Of a stretch of 14,730 nucleotides of DNA, positions 14,485 through 14,730 are shown in pieces. Position 1 is the first letter of the stretch, and every line of letters starts with the position of its first letter. The translations under genes and the position numbers were made by a program. The notes beneath the pieces were generated by a model. It was not told where the DNA came from. It saw nothing but the letters and a program-made list of their open reading frames with translations, and did not search any database. The stretch comes from Acidobacteriaceae bacterium (GTDB lineage Bacteria > Acidobacteriota > Terriglobia > Terriglobales > Acidobacteriaceae), in assembly GCA_003156235.1 (NCBI GenBank), contig PMGP01000433.1, positions 5,021 through 19,750 of the forward strand, read 5' to 3'.

Positions 14485-14730
14485 TCACTCCGCTCCGCCG
14501 CCGCTCCGGTACCATTCGACGGTTCGGCGCAGCCCTTCGCGGAAATCAACAGTGGGCGCATAGCCCAGCAACTCTTCGGCCAAACGAATATCCGCCAGCG
14601 AGTCGTGGATGTCGCCGGCGCGCGCCGACTCGTAAGCCGGCTGACCTTTGTAGCCGGTCAACTCCCGTAGTATCGCGACGATTTCATTCAGCGTGATGCG
14701 GCTGCCGGTGGCCGCGTTCATCATCCGGCC
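14485..14730 (-). CDS. NAD-dependent epimerase/dehydratase (GalE/WbpP-like), C-terminal fragment (continues beyond window)
   Basis: This is the C-terminal ~81 residues of an extended short-chain dehydrogenase/reductase acting on nucleotide sugars. The visible sequence runs GRMMNAATGSRITLNEI, then a Glu-Ser-Ala-Arg-Ala-Gly-Asp-Ile-His-Asp-Ser segment equivalent to the RPGDVRHS motif of UDP-sugar 4-epimerases, then SLADIRLAEELLGYAP and an EGLRRTVEWYR ending typical of this family. The frame is open to the window edge and the Rossmann NAD-binding domain and catalytic YxxxK lie outside, so ATGs seen near 14724 are internal. It would supply an activated sugar to the polysaccharide pathway. Whether it is a 4-epimerase, a dehydratase or a decarboxylase relative cannot be settled from this fragment. 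Confidence 0.9.
   Translation of the reverse strand, partial: GRMMNAATGSRITLNEIVAILRELTGYKGQPAYESARAGDIHDSLADIRLAEELLGYAPTVDFREGLRRTVEWYRSGGGAE

Overview
The window joins two gene blocks from a GC-rich bacterium. It is most likely an acidobacterium (Acidobacteriota, Terriglobia-like). This is inferred from the nuoLMN proteins, the exopolysaccharide gene set, and the short CTAAAG-cored hairpin repeats and GCCCC-GTA-GGGGC hairpins, which I recall as common in those genomes. No search was run, so the taxon is not proven.

Bases 1-4016 (+ strand) are the 3' end of a respiratory complex I operon. It holds the end of nuoL, then complete nuoM and nuoN, tightly coupled: a 4-nt gap, then an ATGA overlap. 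These are the three antiporter-like proton-pumping membrane subunits. The last ~46 codons of nuoM run through a palindromic repeat element, so NuoM carries a repeat-encoded tail. Bases 4017-4175 form a hairpin-rich convergent boundary.

Bases 4176-14730 are a surface or exopolysaccharide locus. Two divergent GT4-type glycosyltransferases (4176-5531 minus, 5837-6958 plus) flank a 305-bp gap with an AT-rich part. A DUF2334/NodB-like polysaccharide deacetylase (6955-7737 minus) meets the second glycosyltransferase tail to tail in a shared TTAA. After a 359-bp repeat cluster comes a minus-strand operon, read right to left: a PCP-OPX fusion (13860-11335), an unrecognised four-helix membrane protein (11286-10711), a Wzy/WaaL-type polymerase or ligase (10707-9490) and a MurJ/MviN-type flippase (9458-8097). 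Together these supply the membrane half of a Wzy-dependent pathway: flip, polymerise, control chain length and export. The glycosyltransferases build the lipid-linked unit and the deacetylase may trim it. No BY-tyrosine kinase domain is present.

Upstream of that operon lies a ~198-bp element bounded by imperfect inverted repeats, then a HigA-type antitoxin without a HigB partner, then the C-terminus of a nucleotide-sugar epimerase running off the window.

The most interesting feature is the PCP-OPX fusion. At the junction, Met481 has a GGAGG ribosome-binding site and begins a textbook signal peptide. The locus may therefore make both a fused inner-membrane/export protein and a free periplasmic or outer-membrane export protein.
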